Positions 1 to 9,205 of a stretch of 64,000 bases of DNA are shown piece after piece (the stretch's first letter is position 1; the number at the start of each line of letters is the position of its first letter). The stretch comes from Deltaproteobacteria bacterium. GTDB taxonomy: Bacteria > Myxococcota_A > UBA796 > CAJQPC01. Below the pieces are notes generated by a model that did not search any database, was not told where the DNA came from, and saw only the letters and a program-made list of their open reading frames with translations. The translations under genes and the position numbers were made by a program. The DNA lies in assembly GCA_016717595.1 (NCBI GenBank), contig JADKFE010000009.1, forward strand, positions 97,523 to 161,522. Reading direction: 5' to 3'.

Positions 1-786
1 AGCGCGTCGACCTACGCCGACAACCTCGCGCTCTTCGTCGACCGCGTCCGGGAAGAGACCGGCCAAGCCGCGTTGCCGGTGGCCGTCGGGCTGATCGCGT
101 GCGACGGCCTGTGCGTGTACGTCGACACCGTGCGGGCCGCGCAAGAGGCGGTGGCCGCCGCCGACCCCGCGGTGCTCACCTTCGAAACCCGCGACCTGCC
201 CCGCAACTACTTCGACCCGTGGCACTACGACGGCCCGGCCAACCGTGTGCTCGGCCAACGCTTCGCGCAGGCGCTGATGGGTGCGCCGCTCGAGCCCGCG
301 CTCACCCCCGCGCTCGAGGTGGACGGGTACGCGATGGACTTCGACGGGAGCTACACCGTCGGCTGGACGTTCACGCTCGACCGCGCCATCACCGTCACCG
401 ACCTCGGCGCCTTCACGCCGCCGGGCAGCTTCTTGTGGACCGACACCGAGGTCGGCATCTGGGACGCCGACACCGAGGCGCTGCTCGTCCGCGACGACGT
501 TCCGTCCCGCTACCAGGCTCCCGCGAGCTACCGCGAGGGCTTCTGGTACGCCGCGATCGACCCCGTCTCCCTGCCGCCGGGGCGGTACGCGATCGGGCTC
601 GTCGCCTGGCAGGGCGACGTCGACCGCTACGCCAACGCCTGCACGGTCACCGCCGGCGCGGGCCTCACCCTCGAAGCCGGGGCGTACCACGAGGGGTATT
701 GGCTCGCGTACCCCGAACAGCGGGTGGCGTTCGAAGACGGCGGCGTGAGCTTCCTTGGGCCGAGCTTCCTGTACGTCGAGGGCTGA
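1..786 (+). CDS. Sialate O-acetylesterase-like (SASA/SGNH) protein with C-terminal DUF4082-like domain, 5' partial
   Basis: The reading frame is open from base 1, so the N-terminus lies outside the window. The visible N-terminal part (YADNLALFVDRVREE, then LPVAVGLIACDG and DPWHYDGPANRVLGQRFAQAL) has the layout of the carbohydrate-esterase SASA family, where the late Asp/His pair (D-x-x-H in DPWHYDG) supplies the catalytic His near the end of the fold. About 140 residues follow that look like a DUF4082-type beta-sandwich (GWTFTLDRAITVTDLGAF, VGIWDADTEALLV), usually a carbohydrate- or surface-associated module. Removal of acetyl groups from sugars is a family inference. The catalytic Ser block is not visible. 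A TTG at 73 is internal to the open frame and is not favoured as a start. Confidence 0.6.
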   Translation, partial: SASTYADNLALFVDRVREETGQAALPVAVGLIACDGLCVYVDTVRAAQEAVAAADPAVLTFETRDLPRNYFDPWHYDGPANRVLGQRFAQALMGAPLEPALTPALEVDGYAMDFDGSYTVGWTFTLDRAITVTDLGAFTPPGSFLWTDTEVGIWDADTEALLVRDDVPSRYQAPASYREGFWYAAIDPVSLPPGRYAIGLVAWQGDVDRYANACTVTAGAGLTLEAGAYHEGYWLAYPEQRVAFEDGGVSFLGPSFLYVEG

Positions 787-816
787 GAGGGCGGGCCTCG
801 ACCTCCCGAACCCGGC

Positions 817-848
817 AGGGCCGCCGCGAGCCAGGGCCGCCGCGAGCC
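817..848. repeat. Two tandem copies of a 16-bp GC-rich unit
   Basis: The unit agggccgccgcgagcc is repeated head to tail without mismatch between the esterase-like gene and the uvrA fragment. A partial third unit (agggcgg) follows. It has no obvious function. Confidence 0.6.
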
Positions 849-889
849 AGGGCGGCCGGCGGGGGTGCGCCGGATTCGGTTTCTCCGCC

Positions 890-1072
890 ATGGACACCCG
901 CATTCGCGGCGCGAGCGAACACAACCTCCGCGCTGTCGATCTGAATCTCCCCAGGGAGAAGCTCATCGTCTTCACGGGCCCCTCGGGGAGCGGGAGGTCG
1001 TCGCTCGCGTTCGACACCCTCCACGCCGCCGGGCGGGCGCCGGGGCCGAACGCCTCACGCACGCGGGTGTAG
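890..1072 (+). pseudogene. uvrA: Truncated uvrA fragment (N-terminal P-loop region only)
   Basis: The peptide starts MDTRIRGASEHNLRAVDLNL and continues through a Walker A-like stretch GPSGSGRSSLAFDTLHA. This is the UvrA N-terminus (IRGAREHNLKN...GLSGSGKSSLAFDT). After about 45 residues the similarity stops and a stop codon follows within 15 codons. The Walker A lysine is replaced by Arg, which would not support normal ATP binding. Full UvrA is about 940 residues, so this is a relic of a duplication or a recombination scar. No continuation in another frame was found before the convergent fumarase gene. Confidence 0.75.
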
Positions 1073-1102
1073 GCGCGCCTGTTGGCTTCGACGCCCGCCC
1101 CC

Positions 1103-2737
1103 TCACAGCTCCTGAAAGAAGTCATGCCCCTTGTCATCCACGACGATAAACGCCGGGAAGTTGACCACCTCAATGCGCCACACGGCCTCCATGCCCAGGT
1201 CCGCGAACTCGAGCACCTCGACCTTCGTGATGCAGTCTTGCGCCAGCCGGGCCGCGGGGCCGCCGATGGAGCCCAGGTAAAACCCGCCGTGGCGTTTGCA
1301 GGCCTCGGTGACCTTGCGGCTGCGGTTGCCTTTGGCCAACATCACCATGCTGCCGCCTTGGGCCTGGAACAGATCGACGTAGGCGTCCATACGCCCGGCG
1401 GTGGTGGGGCCGAAGCTGCCCGAGGCCATGCCCGTGGGCGTCTTGGCCGGGCCCGCGTAATACACACAGTGATCGCGCATGTACTGGGGCATGGGCTCGC
1501 CGCGATCCAGAAGCTCCTTGATCTTGGCGTGCGCGATGTCCCGGGCGACGATCATCGGGCCGGTCAGAGACAGCCGCGTCTTCACCGGGTATTGGGAGAG
1601 CGTCTCGCGGATCTCGGACATGGGGCGGGTGAGATCGATGTGAACGACGTCTTCAGAGAGCTGCTCGTCGGCGACGTCGGGCAGAAAACGCGCCGGGTCC
1701 ATCTCGAGCTGCTCCAAGAACACGCCGTCGCGGGTGATCTTGCCCCAGGCCTGGCGGTCGGCGGAACAAGAGACGGCGATGGCCACGGGGCAGCTCGCGC
1801 CGTGGCGCGGCAGGCGGATGATGCGCACGTCGTGGCAGAAGTATTTGCCGCCAAACTGCGCGCCGATGCCCATGTTGCGGGTCATCGCCAGCACCTCGGC
1901 CTCTAACTTCACGTCGCGAAAGCCCCGGCCCAAGGCGTTGCCTTCAGTGGGCAAGGTGTCGAGCGCCCGGGCTGAGGCCAGCTTCGCCGTCTTGAGCGCG
2001 AACTCCGCTGAGGTGCCGCCGATGACGATGGCGAGGTGGTACGGCGGGCAGGCCGAGGTGCCCAGGCTCAGGATCTTCTCCGAGAGGAAGGTGATGAGGC
2101 TCTGGGGGTTGAGCAGCGCCTTCGTCTCTTGATACAGATAGCTCTTGTTCGCCGAGCCGCCGCCTTTGGCCATGAACAGGAGCTTGTAGCAGTCGCCGTC
2201 GGTGGCGTACAGCTCGATCTGCGCCGGGAGATTGTTGTTGGTGTTCTTCTCGGTGTACATGTCCAGCGGCGCGAGCTGGGAGTAGCGCAGGTTTGTGTTG
2301 ACGTAGGTGTCAAACACACCCTTGGCGATGGCGGCCTCGTCCCCGCCCCCGGTGAACACGAGCTGGCCCTTTTTGCCGCTGATGATCGCCGTGCCCGTGT
2401 CTTGGCACATCGGCAGCACGCCCCCGGCGGCCACGGCGGCGTTCTTGAGCAGGTCCAGGGCCACGAAGCGGTCGTTGGGGCTGGCCTCGGGATCGTCCAA
2501 GATCATCCGAAGCTGGGCGAGGTGGCCGGGCCGCAGAAAGTGCGCGATGTCGCGCATCGCCTCCCGGGTGAGCCGGGTGAGCGCCTCGGGCTCCACCTTC
2601 AGAAACGTCTGCCCGGCGGCCTCAAAGGTGGAGACGCCCTCGGTGGTGATCAGCCGGTAGGGCGTGTCGTCGTGGCCCAGGGGCAGCATGTCCTGGAACT
2701 GGAAGGCGGGCGGGATTGGGGGCGGGCTGACGGGCAT
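1103..2737 (-). CDS. fumA: Fumarate hydratase, class I (iron-sulfur)
   Basis: This protein of 544 residues reversibly hydrates fumarate to malate in the TCA cycle, using an oxygen-labile [4Fe-4S] cluster. The three cluster cysteines fall in MCQDTGTA (C111), TSACPPYH (C230) and AVSCSADR (C324). Their spacing of 119 and 94 residues equals that of E. coli FumA. The full alpha plus beta architecture is present in one chain (KEKNTNNNLPAQI-type centre, TTAGRMD in the C-terminal part). It starts at ATG with an MPVSPPPIPP leader. It stands alone, with no other TCA gene nearby. Confidence 0.95.
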   Translation of the reverse strand: MPVSPPPIPPAFQFQDMLPLGHDDTPYRLITTEGVSTFEAAGQTFLKVEPEALTRLTREAMRDIAHFLRPGHLAQLRMILDDPEASPNDRFVALDLLKNAAVAAGGVLPMCQDTGTAIISGKKGQLVFTGGGDEAAIAKGVFDTYVNTNLRYSQLAPLDMYTEKNTNNNLPAQIELYATDGDCYKLLFMAKGGGSANKSYLYQETKALLNPQSLITFLSEKILSLGTSACPPYHLAIVIGGTSAEFALKTAKLASARALDTLPTEGNALGRGFRDVKLEAEVLAMTRNMGIGAQFGGKYFCHDVRIIRLPRHGASCPVAIAVSCSADRQAWGKITRDGVFLEQLEMDPARFLPDVADEQLSEDVVHIDLTRPMSEIRETLSQYPVKTRLSLTGPMIVARDIAHAKIKELLDRGEPMPQYMRDHCVYYAGPAKTPTGMASGSFGPTTAGRMDAYVDLFQAQGGSMVMLAKGNRSRKVTEACKRHGGFYLGSIGGPAARLAQDCITKVEVLEFADLGMEAVWRIEVVNFPAFIVVDDKGHDFFQEL

Positions 2738-2843
2738 GGTGGTGGGCCTCGGGCGGTGCGGGTTGGCCCTTCTTAACCCCGTCTGCGCCCTGTGGGCACG
2801 CGGCCAGTGGGTTGGGGTTATGCTACGGCCTACGGAGGCGCGA

Positions 2844-3368
2844 ATGGGCGAGCCCGCGGTGAAGAGTCCTGTGTCCTATGACGAGTACCTCCGGCGCTTG
2901 GAGGCCAGCGATGAGCGCTTGGAGTACGTGGACGGCGAGATCTTCGCCATGGCTGGGGGCACGCCGGAGCATAGCTACGTTGTGCTCGCCGTCGGCGCCC
3001 TCCTGAGAGACGGCCTGCGTGGCGGCCCCTGTCGAACGTTCAGCAGCGACCTTCGTGTTCGGGTTCACGGCAGCACCATCCTGCCCGACGCCACGGTGAT
3101 CTGCGGCCGCCGCGAGGCCGCTGAGGACGACCCACACGCCGTCACCAACCCCACGGTCATCGTGGAGGTGCTCTCGCCCTCGACGGAGCTATGGGACCGA
3201 AGCGGCAAGTTTGCGCTCGTCCAGCAAATCCCCAGCCTTCAGCACTACTTGCTGGTCAGCCCCGAAAAACGTACGGTCGAACATTTCCGACGCGACGGCG
3301 AGGCCTGGCGCTACACCCTGGCCTCAGGCGACACCCCGTCGCCCTCGACGCCATCCGCGTCACGCTGA
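2844..3368 (+). CDS. Uma2-family (DUF820) putative endonuclease-fold protein, copy 1, 3' frameshifted
   Basis: The ATG at 2844 follows a GGAGG. The protein has the Uma2 hallmarks: YDEYLRRLEASDERLEYVDGEIFAMAGGTPEHS, then LPDATVICG and NPTVIVEVLSPST, corresponding to the PD-(D/E)xK-like core (D in LPDATV, E in VEVLS). Comparison with copy 2 shows one C missing in a C-run near 3334-3337. The last about 20 residues are therefore out of frame, and the expected stop would be at 3404-3406. The family is abundant in cyanobacteria and myxobacteria and its function is not established. The core is complete, so the product could still fold. Confidence 0.75.
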   Translation: MGEPAVKSPVSYDEYLRRLEASDERLEYVDGEIFAMAGGTPEHSYVVLAVGALLRDGLRGGPCRTFSSDLRVRVHGSTILPDATVICGRREAAEDDPHAVTNPTVIVEVLSPSTELWDRSGKFALVQQIPSLQHYLLVSPEKRTVEHFRRDGEAWRYTLASGDTPSPSTPSASR

Positions 3369-3466
3369 CGCCCAACTCCGTGTTTGAGGGCATCGATGAC
3401 GTCTAAGCTCCCCCTGCTCCTCGCGGCCACGCCGCGGCGGCCGCTCCTGGGCCTACGGAGGCGCGA

Positions 3467-4028
3467 ATGGGCGAGCCCGCGGTGATGAGTCCCTGTCCCT
3501 ATGACGAGTACCTCCGGCGCTTGGCGGCCAGCGATGAGCGCCTGGAGTACGTGGACGGCGAGATCTTCGCGATGGCGGGAGGCACGCCGGCGCACAGCTA
3601 TGTCGGCGCGCGGGTGACGACGCTGCTCGGCGTCGCGCTGCAGGGCGGCCCCTGTCGAACCTTTAGCAGCGACCTCCGAGTGCAGGTTCAAGGCCACCGA
3701 CCTGCCCGACGCCACGGTGATCTGCGGCCGCCGCGAGGCCGCTGAGGACGACCCACACGCCGTCACCAACCCCACGGTCATCGTGGAGGTGCTCTCGCCC
3801 TCGACGGCGCTGTGGGATCGTGAGGGCAAGTTCGCCCTCGTGCAGCAAATCCCCAGCCTTCAGCACTACCTGCTGGTCAGCCCCGAAAAACGTACGGTCG
3901 AACATTTCCGCCGCGACGGCGACGGCTGGCGCTACACCCTGGCCTCAGGCGACACCCCCGTCGCCCTCGACGCCATCCGCGTCACGCTGACGCCCAACTC
4001 CGTGTTTGAGGGCCTCGATGACGTCTAA
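3467..4028 (+). pseudogene. Uma2-family (DUF820) gene, copy 2, frameshifted in the core
   Basis: This is the tandem copy of the gene at 2844. It starts MGEPAVMSPCPYDEYLRRL and reads well to FSSDLRVQVQG near 3695. There the DNA is two bases shorter than copy 1, and the frame is lost just before the LPDATV motif. The remainder (VICGRREAAEDDP through FEGLDDV) continues in the other frame to a stop at 4026-4028. As written the product would be 92 residues without the catalytic-core residues. A sequencing error is possible. The stop overlaps the start of the SGNH gene. Confidence 0.75.
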
Positions 4029-4707
4029 GCTCCCCCTGCTCCTCTCCGTCGCGCTCCTGTCTTCTGCCTGTGAGCGCCGTCTGTGCGGTGAGGTGAACGA
4101 TCTGGAGGGGGCGCCCCGGGTGCTCGCCGTGGGCGACAGCGTGCTCGCTTGGGCGGCCCGGCGCTGCCACTCGCCCCCCGACCACGCGGCCTTGGCCTTG
4201 GGTGAGCCCATTGAGAACCTCGCCGTGAGCGGCACCCGCCTGCTCGGCGGCGAAGACGTCATCCCCGGCCAGTATGACGCCGCCCAAGGCGACTACAGCC
4301 ACGTCATCCTCGACGGCGGCGCGAACGATCTCAACCAGTCTTGCGCCTGCGGCGACTGCGACGCCGTGCTGGACCAGCTCATCACCGCTGACGCCAGCGC
4401 CGGGGCCCTGCCCGAGCTTGTGCGGCGGGTGCTGGACGACGGCAGAACCCCGGTGCTCCTCGGCTACTACACCATGCCTGACGACGCCTCCTATGGGTTT
4501 GATCGCTGCGGGCCCACGATGGCCAGCTACAAGTCGCGGCAGATCGTGCTCGCTGAGGCCAACCCGGGCCTGCGGTATGTCGATCTCGCCCTGCTCATCA
4601 GCCCCGCCCAGACGCCCGACGCCTATGACTTCGACGCGGTTCACCCCAGCGAGGAGGGCGCGGAGATCATCGGCCAGGCCCTCGCGGCGGCGATTCGCCA
4701 GGACTAA
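4018..4707 (+). CDS. SGNH/GDSL-family hydrolase lipoprotein
   Basis: The ATG at 4018 is chosen over the TTG at 4006 because it begins a lipoprotein signal MTSKLPLLLSVALLSSAC with the lipobox Cys at residue 18. Block I is GDSVLAW (nucleophile Ser), block III is GGANDLNQ (Asn) and block V is DFDAVHPSEEG (Asp/His), so the catalytic set of an SGNH esterase is complete. The substrate is unknown. The start lies inside the end of Uma2 copy 2, so translation may be coupled. The first 27 bases are also found behind Uma2 copy 1, showing that this gene was at the edge of the duplication. Confidence 0.85.
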   Translation: MTSKLPLLLSVALLSSACERRLCGEVNDLEGAPRVLAVGDSVLAWAARRCHSPPDHAALALGEPIENLAVSGTRLLGGEDVIPGQYDAAQGDYSHVILDGGANDLNQSCACGDCDAVLDQLITADASAGALPELVRRVLDDGRTPVLLGYYTMPDDASYGFDRCGPTMASYKSRQIVLAEANPGLRYVDLALLISPAQTPDAYDFDAVHPSEEGAEIIGQALAAAIRQD

Positions 4708-5588
4708 GCCGGGGGCGGCAGCAGCACCAGCACGCGGCCGCGCCAAGACTCGGGGAGCTCTGACTGAATGAGCGCCCGGGCCCGGGCGGGGTCGGTGCGC
4801 ATGGAGAAGTGTTTGAGCACGAGGGCCTGCACGGCGGGGGCGTCGCCGAGATCCCGCAGCACGGCGGCGAGCTCGTTTAGGTGGGTGTGCCCCCGGGGCG
4901 CGGCGAGGGCCTCCTCGTGGGGCTCCACAAACGTCGTCTCGATGACCAGCACCGGAGATCGCCAGATGTGGGCCTCGTCTCGTAGGGTTGACGCCACACA
5001 GTCGCCGATGAAGGTGATCTTGGGGATCAGGCGGTCTTCGTGCAACGTGACGCCGCGGCGACGCAGCTCGGCGAGCTTGTCGCCGGGCCAGCCCTCTAGC
5101 TCGGCCTTGAGCTTCTTGCGCCGCTCGCTCACGGTGTAGCCCAGGCTCACGACGGTGTGTGAGGCGGCGAAGGCCGTCACGCGCAGGTCGTCTCGCAGCG
5201 GCGCGGTGTCGCCCGGCGCCAAGCCCACAAGCTCGGGCAGGCTCACCTCGCCGCGCACCCCCTCCAGGCGCGCCTCAGCGCGGATCCAGTCGGCGAAGGG
5301 CGCCACCAAGGCCGCGGGCATCAGGTATCGACCGGGTCGAGGGTTGCCGATCATGCGGCGAAGCTGCCAGTGTCGCGGCACGCAGCGCGCGTGGTCGCCA
5401 TGGGCGTGGGTGAGCAGCACATGGTCGATGGAGAGCGCCTCTAAGGGGCACTCGCCCATGTCAAAACACACGCCCAAGGTGGGGGCGATGAGCCAGGTGG
5501 CGAGGCCGGAGATCGAGAAGCCCAGAAGCGGCAGGCCCGCGGCGTCGAGCTGGACCGGGTGCAGGGCGTTGAGGTGCGGCGGGGTCAT
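4704..5588 (-). CDS. RNase Z-like metallo-beta-lactamase-fold hydrolase
   Basis: The protein is cytoplasmic, with no signal peptide. The metal motif is LLTHAHGDHARC, followed by SHTVVSLGY, FIGDCVAST, ETTFVEPH, GHTHLNEL and LVLKHFSMR. This set of His/Asp ligands is typical of the RNase Z/ElaC branch rather than of beta-lactamases. The start at 5588 (MTPPHLNALHP) is preferred to the in-frame start at 5618. The stop overlaps the stop of the convergent SGNH gene by two bases. tRNA 3' processing is possible, but the divergence leaves a general phosphodiesterase role open. Confidence 0.75.
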   Translation of the reverse strand: MTPPHLNALHPVQLDAAGLPLLGFSISGLATWLIAPTLGVCFDMGECPLEALSIDHVLLTHAHGDHARCVPRHWQLRRMIGNPRPGRYLMPAALVAPFADWIRAEARLEGVRGEVSLPELVGLAPGDTAPLRDDLRVTAFAASHTVVSLGYTVSERRKKLKAELEGWPGDKLAELRRRGVTLHEDRLIPKITFIGDCVASTLRDEAHIWRSPVLVIETTFVEPHEEALAAPRGHTHLNELAAVLRDLGDAPAVQALVLKHFSMRTDPARARALIQSELPESWRGRVLVLLPPPA

Positions 5589-5678
5589 GGCGTCTAGCTT
5601 ACCCCGGCGCAGGCCCACACGAGCGCTCGCCGAAGAAGGTCACCTCGACCTATGCCACGCCGCAGAGTATGAGGCGGG

Positions 5679-7416
5679 ATGCTCCTGCTCCTCCTCGCCT
5701 GCGACCCCGTCTCCAAGCCCTCCGACCTCAGCTCGGAGTCCACCGTCAACGAGAGCGGCCCCCGCCCGGGAGACCGAGCTCGCGGACGACTCGCCCGCCG
5801 AGTCCGAGGCGCACTCCGAGGACTCGCCCCACAGCGAAGATCCCAGCGACACCGGCCCGATCTTTGATGACGCGGTGGCGATCCTCCACGTCACCCTGGG
5901 CACCTACGACAACGAGAACGCGGGCACCGATGAGCGGGTCACCGTCTGTCTGAACGAGACGGACTGCTTCGTGATGGACAACGCCGACTGGAACGACAAC
6001 GAGCAGGCCGCCATCGACGTGTTCAGCGCCGAGGGCCTCAGCCTCTCCCGCGCTGATGTGCAGTCGGTGACGCTGTTGATCAACGACGGCGAGGACCGCT
6101 GGCAGCCCGAGTGTGTGGCCGTCTCTCTGGATGGCGAGCCGGTGCATTGTCACGACGGCCTCACCGTGCTCATGGGTGATCAGGCCGGTGAGGAGCTGGA
6201 GTGGACCGACCCCGCGGGCCTCAGCGTGGACTGTCTGGGGTGTTTTGAGGATCCCCTCACCCACGGGCCCATCGTGGGCGCCACCGGGGCCGACTTCACC
6301 CACATCTGGCTGCGCACAGACGCCACGCGCCGGGTGCAGCTTCGCCTGGCCACGAGCGCCGCGGGCCTGGCCACCGCCACCCCCGCCGCGACGGCGTGGC
6401 CCTTGGCTGAGGACGACTTCACCCTCACCACCCGCCTCGACGGCCTGAGCCCCAACACCACCTACGTCTACGACGTGGAGATCGAGGGCGAACGGTACGG
6501 GCCGTGGTCGTTCACCACCGCCGCCGCTGAAGGCGCCTCGGGCAAGCTCCGCTTCGGGTTTGGGAGCTGCACCAAGACGGACGACCAGCCCATCTTTGAC
6601 GTCATCTCCCGTTACGCCCCGGATCTGTTTCTGTTTGTCGGCGACAACCACTACGGAAACACCGAGTCCATCGGCGGACATCGCCAACATTATCGCCACG
6701 CGCACAGCCGCCCCGAGCGCGCCGAGCTGATGCGCAGCACCCCTACCCTCGCCACCTGGGACGACCACGACTTCACCGGCAACAACACCGAAGGCGACGC
6801 CCCAGGCAAAGACGTCGCGCTGCGCGCCTTCGCCGAGCATTGGGGCAACGGCGCCTATGGTGAGGCGTCTGTGCCGGGTGTGTTCTCCGCGCACACCGTC
6901 GGCGACGTGCTGTTTGTGCTCTTGGATGACCGCTACTGGCGCGGCGTAGACGGCAGCTTCTTGGGCGCGGATCAGTCCGCGTGGCTCATCGACACCTTGG
7001 TGGCCTCTGACGCGACCTTCAAGTTTGTCGTGAGCGGCAGCCAGATGACCAGCGAAGGCACCGGCGACTCTTGGGGAAGTTACCCCGACTCCCAAGCGTG
7101 GCTGATGGAGCAGGTGGCGGCGATCGAGGGGGTGGTGTTCCTCTCGGGCGACATTCACCGAACCGAGCTGCGCGCGGTGGCCGCGGCGCCCGGCGGCTAC
7201 GACGTGCCGGAGCTCACCTCGTCCCCGCTGGCGAACGACACCTCGACCTGCAAGACCTCGGATGAGCTGGTGTTCTGTTACGACGACGGCCCGTCGTTCG
7301 TGATGGTCGAGGTCGACAGCGCCCGGGCCGATCCCACCCTCGACGTGAGCGTGCTCGACGGCGACGGCGCCCTGGTCGGGAGCTGGTCGATCAAACGAAG
7401 CGAGCTCACCCCCTGA
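5679..7416 (+). CDS. PhoD-like metallophosphatase lipoprotein (apparent frameshift after the signal peptide)
   Basis: The lipoprotein signal MLLLLLACDPVSKPSD starts at 5679 in one frame. The mature protein (ETELADDSPAESEAHSED onward) continues in another. The switch falls in a CCCCC run at 5759-5763, where four C would restore one frame. The mature part has a DST/E-rich tether, a fibronectin-like region (LSPNTTYVYDVEIEG) and a PhoD metallophosphatase domain: FGSCTKTDDQ, LFVGDNHYGN, TWDDHDFTGNN, LLDDRYWR and SGDIHRTEL, covering the Fe/Ca-binding Asp, Asn and His positions. The likely activity is alkaline phosphomonoesterase or phosphodiesterase at the cell surface. The true product would be about 578 residues. 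Confidence 0.82.
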
Positions 7417-7485
7417 GCGGCGAAGTGAAGAGATCCGTTGGGGCTGGCCCGCGCTCTTCTCTGCACGCGGAGTTAGAGCCAAGCC

Positions 7486-8460
7486 ATGTTCATCGGACCC
7501 CTGTTCATCGTCGGCGCCCCACGATCGGGCACCAAGCTGTTTCGGGATCTCCTGCGGCAGCACCCGCGCGTGGCGATCCCGCTCTACGAGACCGAGCTTC
7601 TGCCTCGGCTGATCCAGATCGCGCCCAGATTTGGTGATCTCGCCGAGCCCGCCAACTTTCAGCGGATGTACGCCTGGGCCAGCCGCCAGATGTATTTCCG
7701 CTACATGGCCGATGACGGCGCGCTCATCACCTGGGAGGCCTGGCACAAGAGCTGCAGGGCCTACGACGTGGCGGGGGTGTTTGAGGGCCTCGTGCGCCAC
7801 GACGCCCCGGCGCCCTGGGAGAGCGACGTCATCTGGGGCGACAAGTCGCCGAACTACCGGATGCACGTCCCCGCCTTGGCCAAGCTCTACCCCACGGCGC
7901 GGTTTATTCACCTGATCCGCGACGCCCGGGACGTGTGCCTCTCCTCCTACAAAGCCTGGGGCAAAAACATCGTGCGGAACGCCCAGCGCTGGGCGGACGA
8001 GGTGGCCCTGTGCCGCCGAGACTGCGCGGCCTTGGGCCCAGATCGTGCGATGGAGCTTCGTTACGAGGATCTCATCGCCGATGTGGAGGGCCAGCAGCGC
8101 CGGGTGAGCGGGTTCTTGGGGCTGCCGTTTGACGCCGCGATGACCCGCCCGGGGCGGGTGTCGGAGAACCTCGGCGACACCAAAGGCGCCGATCGGGTGG
8201 TCGCCGGGAACACCGAGAAGTGGCGGGAGCTGCCTGAGGCCACGCTCCGCCGGGTGGAGGCCCTCGCCGGGGCCCAGCTCCAGGCGCTGGGCTACACCCT
8301 GGCCTTGCCGCCCCAGCCCCCGGCCCGGCTGAGCGCCGCCGAGCAGCACGCCCTGCGCGCCGCCGACGGCGTGAACCTGCTCCGGTTTAGAGTCAAAGAG
8401 TGGGGCTGGCGCGACGCGGTGAAGTACAGCCTCGCGGCCTGGGAGAGCACCCGGGCCTAA
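7486..8460 (+). CDS. PAPS-dependent sulfotransferase family protein
   Basis: This 324-residue protein begins MFIGPLFIVGAPRSGTKLFRDLL, the 5'-phosphosulfate-binding loop of sulfotransferases (GxPRSGT). The 3'-phosphate-binding segment follows at RFIHLIRDARDVCLSSY. WGDKSPNYRMH and MELRYEDLIADVEG are further family signatures, and the C-terminal GNTEKWRELP is typical of the Sulfotransfer_3 group. It would transfer sulfate from PAPS to a carbohydrate, lipid or tyrosyl acceptor, which the sequence does not identify. The last codons overlap the convergent MBL lipoprotein gene by 4 bp. Confidence 0.88.
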   Translation: MFIGPLFIVGAPRSGTKLFRDLLRQHPRVAIPLYETELLPRLIQIAPRFGDLAEPANFQRMYAWASRQMYFRYMADDGALITWEAWHKSCRAYDVAGVFEGLVRHDAPAPWESDVIWGDKSPNYRMHVPALAKLYPTARFIHLIRDARDVCLSSYKAWGKNIVRNAQRWADEVALCRRDCAALGPDRAMELRYEDLIADVEGQQRRVSGFLGLPFDAAMTRPGRVSENLGDTKGADRVVAGNTEKWRELPEATLRRVEALAGAQLQALGYTLALPPQPPARLSAAEQHALRAADGVNLLRFRVKEWGWRDAVKYSLAAWESTRA

Positions 8461-9128
8461 GGGGAGATTGCCGCCAGCTCCCAGAACGCCGTGGGATCGT
8501 CAAGCCCACCGCTGTGGGAGAAGACCACGGCCTGAACCTCGTCCGCGCGTGGGAGCAGCCGATCCCGCAGGTTGATGAGGGACACGGCGGCCTGGGCGGG
8601 ATCGTCGCTGTACTTCTCGGGGGGCGGGCCCACGGCGCCGTCGCGGAAGAGCATCGCCGAGTCGCCGGTCACGAGCACACCGCCGACGAGGTACGCCGCG
8701 TTCCCCGGCGTGTGGCCGGGCACCGAGAGCACCTCCACGGTCCACTCGTCCAAGACGGTGACGTCGCCGTCCTCCAAGGGCATGTCGAGCCCCTGCCCGG
8801 CCTCCTCAAGAAGCGGCGCCTCCAGCCCAAGCCCCCAGCGCGTCGCGTTGGGGTAAGCCGCGAGGCCGCCGATGTGGTCCTCGTGGCCATGGGTGATGAA
8901 GAGGTGCTCGACGTCCTCCAGGGTGAAGCCCATCGGCTCCAGGGCCTTGGCCACCTTGGCGCCGTCCTCTTGGGGGCCCGCGTCAAAGAGCACGAGGGCG
9001 CCGCCGTCGGTCTCGCCCACAAACACGCTGGTGTAGCTGAGCTTGAGCTGGGTGAGCGGCCCGAAGCGGGCGCCGTCCTCAATCCCGGTGACCTTGCAGG
9101 CGAAGAGGAGCAGGAGCGGAAGGATCAT
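8457..9128 (-). CDS. Metallo-beta-lactamase-fold lipoprotein
   Basis: This 223-residue protein starts with a short lipoprotein signal MILPLLLLFAC (lipobox Cys 11). The zinc-site motif FITHGHEDHIGG (HxHxDH), VPGHTPGN, VTGDSAM and VVFSHSGG give the complete glyoxalase II-type ligand set. The compact core and the absence of a substrate domain suggest a generic MBL hydrolase anchored in the outer membrane or periplasm. The substrate is unknown. Confidence 0.85.
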   Translation of the reverse strand: MILPLLLLFACKVTGIEDGARFGPLTQLKLSYTSVFVGETDGGALVLFDAGPQEDGAKVAKALEPMGFTLEDVEHLFITHGHEDHIGGLAAYPNATRWGLGLEAPLLEEAGQGLDMPLEDGDVTVLDEWTVEVLSVPGHTPGNAAYLVGGVLVTGDSAMLFRDGAVGPPPEKYSDDPAQAAVSLINLRDRLLPRADEVQAVVFSHSGGLDDPTAFWELAAISP

Positions 9129-9205
9129 GGGACCTCGTTAGGCGGGTGCGTGAACACTCTAGTGCCTCGACGGCACCCGCGTTGCGAGCCTCTCCCGGAG
9201 ACATC

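Larger units (their letters stand above)
2828..4042 (+). repeat. Tandem direct duplication, unit about 622 bp (Uma2 gene plus start of the next gene)
   Basis: The first unit begins gcctacggaggcgcgaatg at 2828 and the second at 3451. Each runs through a Uma2-family gene into atgacgtctaagctccccc (3395 and 4017). In the second copy that sequence is the start of the SGNH lipoprotein gene. In the first copy it breaks off after ctgctcctc, so the unit includes the ribosome-binding site, the Uma2 gene and the first codons of the downstream signal peptide. The copies differ by scattered substitutions and a few indels. Confidence 0.9.

Noticed and set aside
5746..8349. Minus-strand open frame of 867 codons spanning PhoD and the sulfotransferase
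   Set aside because: The plus strand encodes two recognised enzymes across the same DNA. The antisense product is Gly/Val/Arg/His-rich with no motif.
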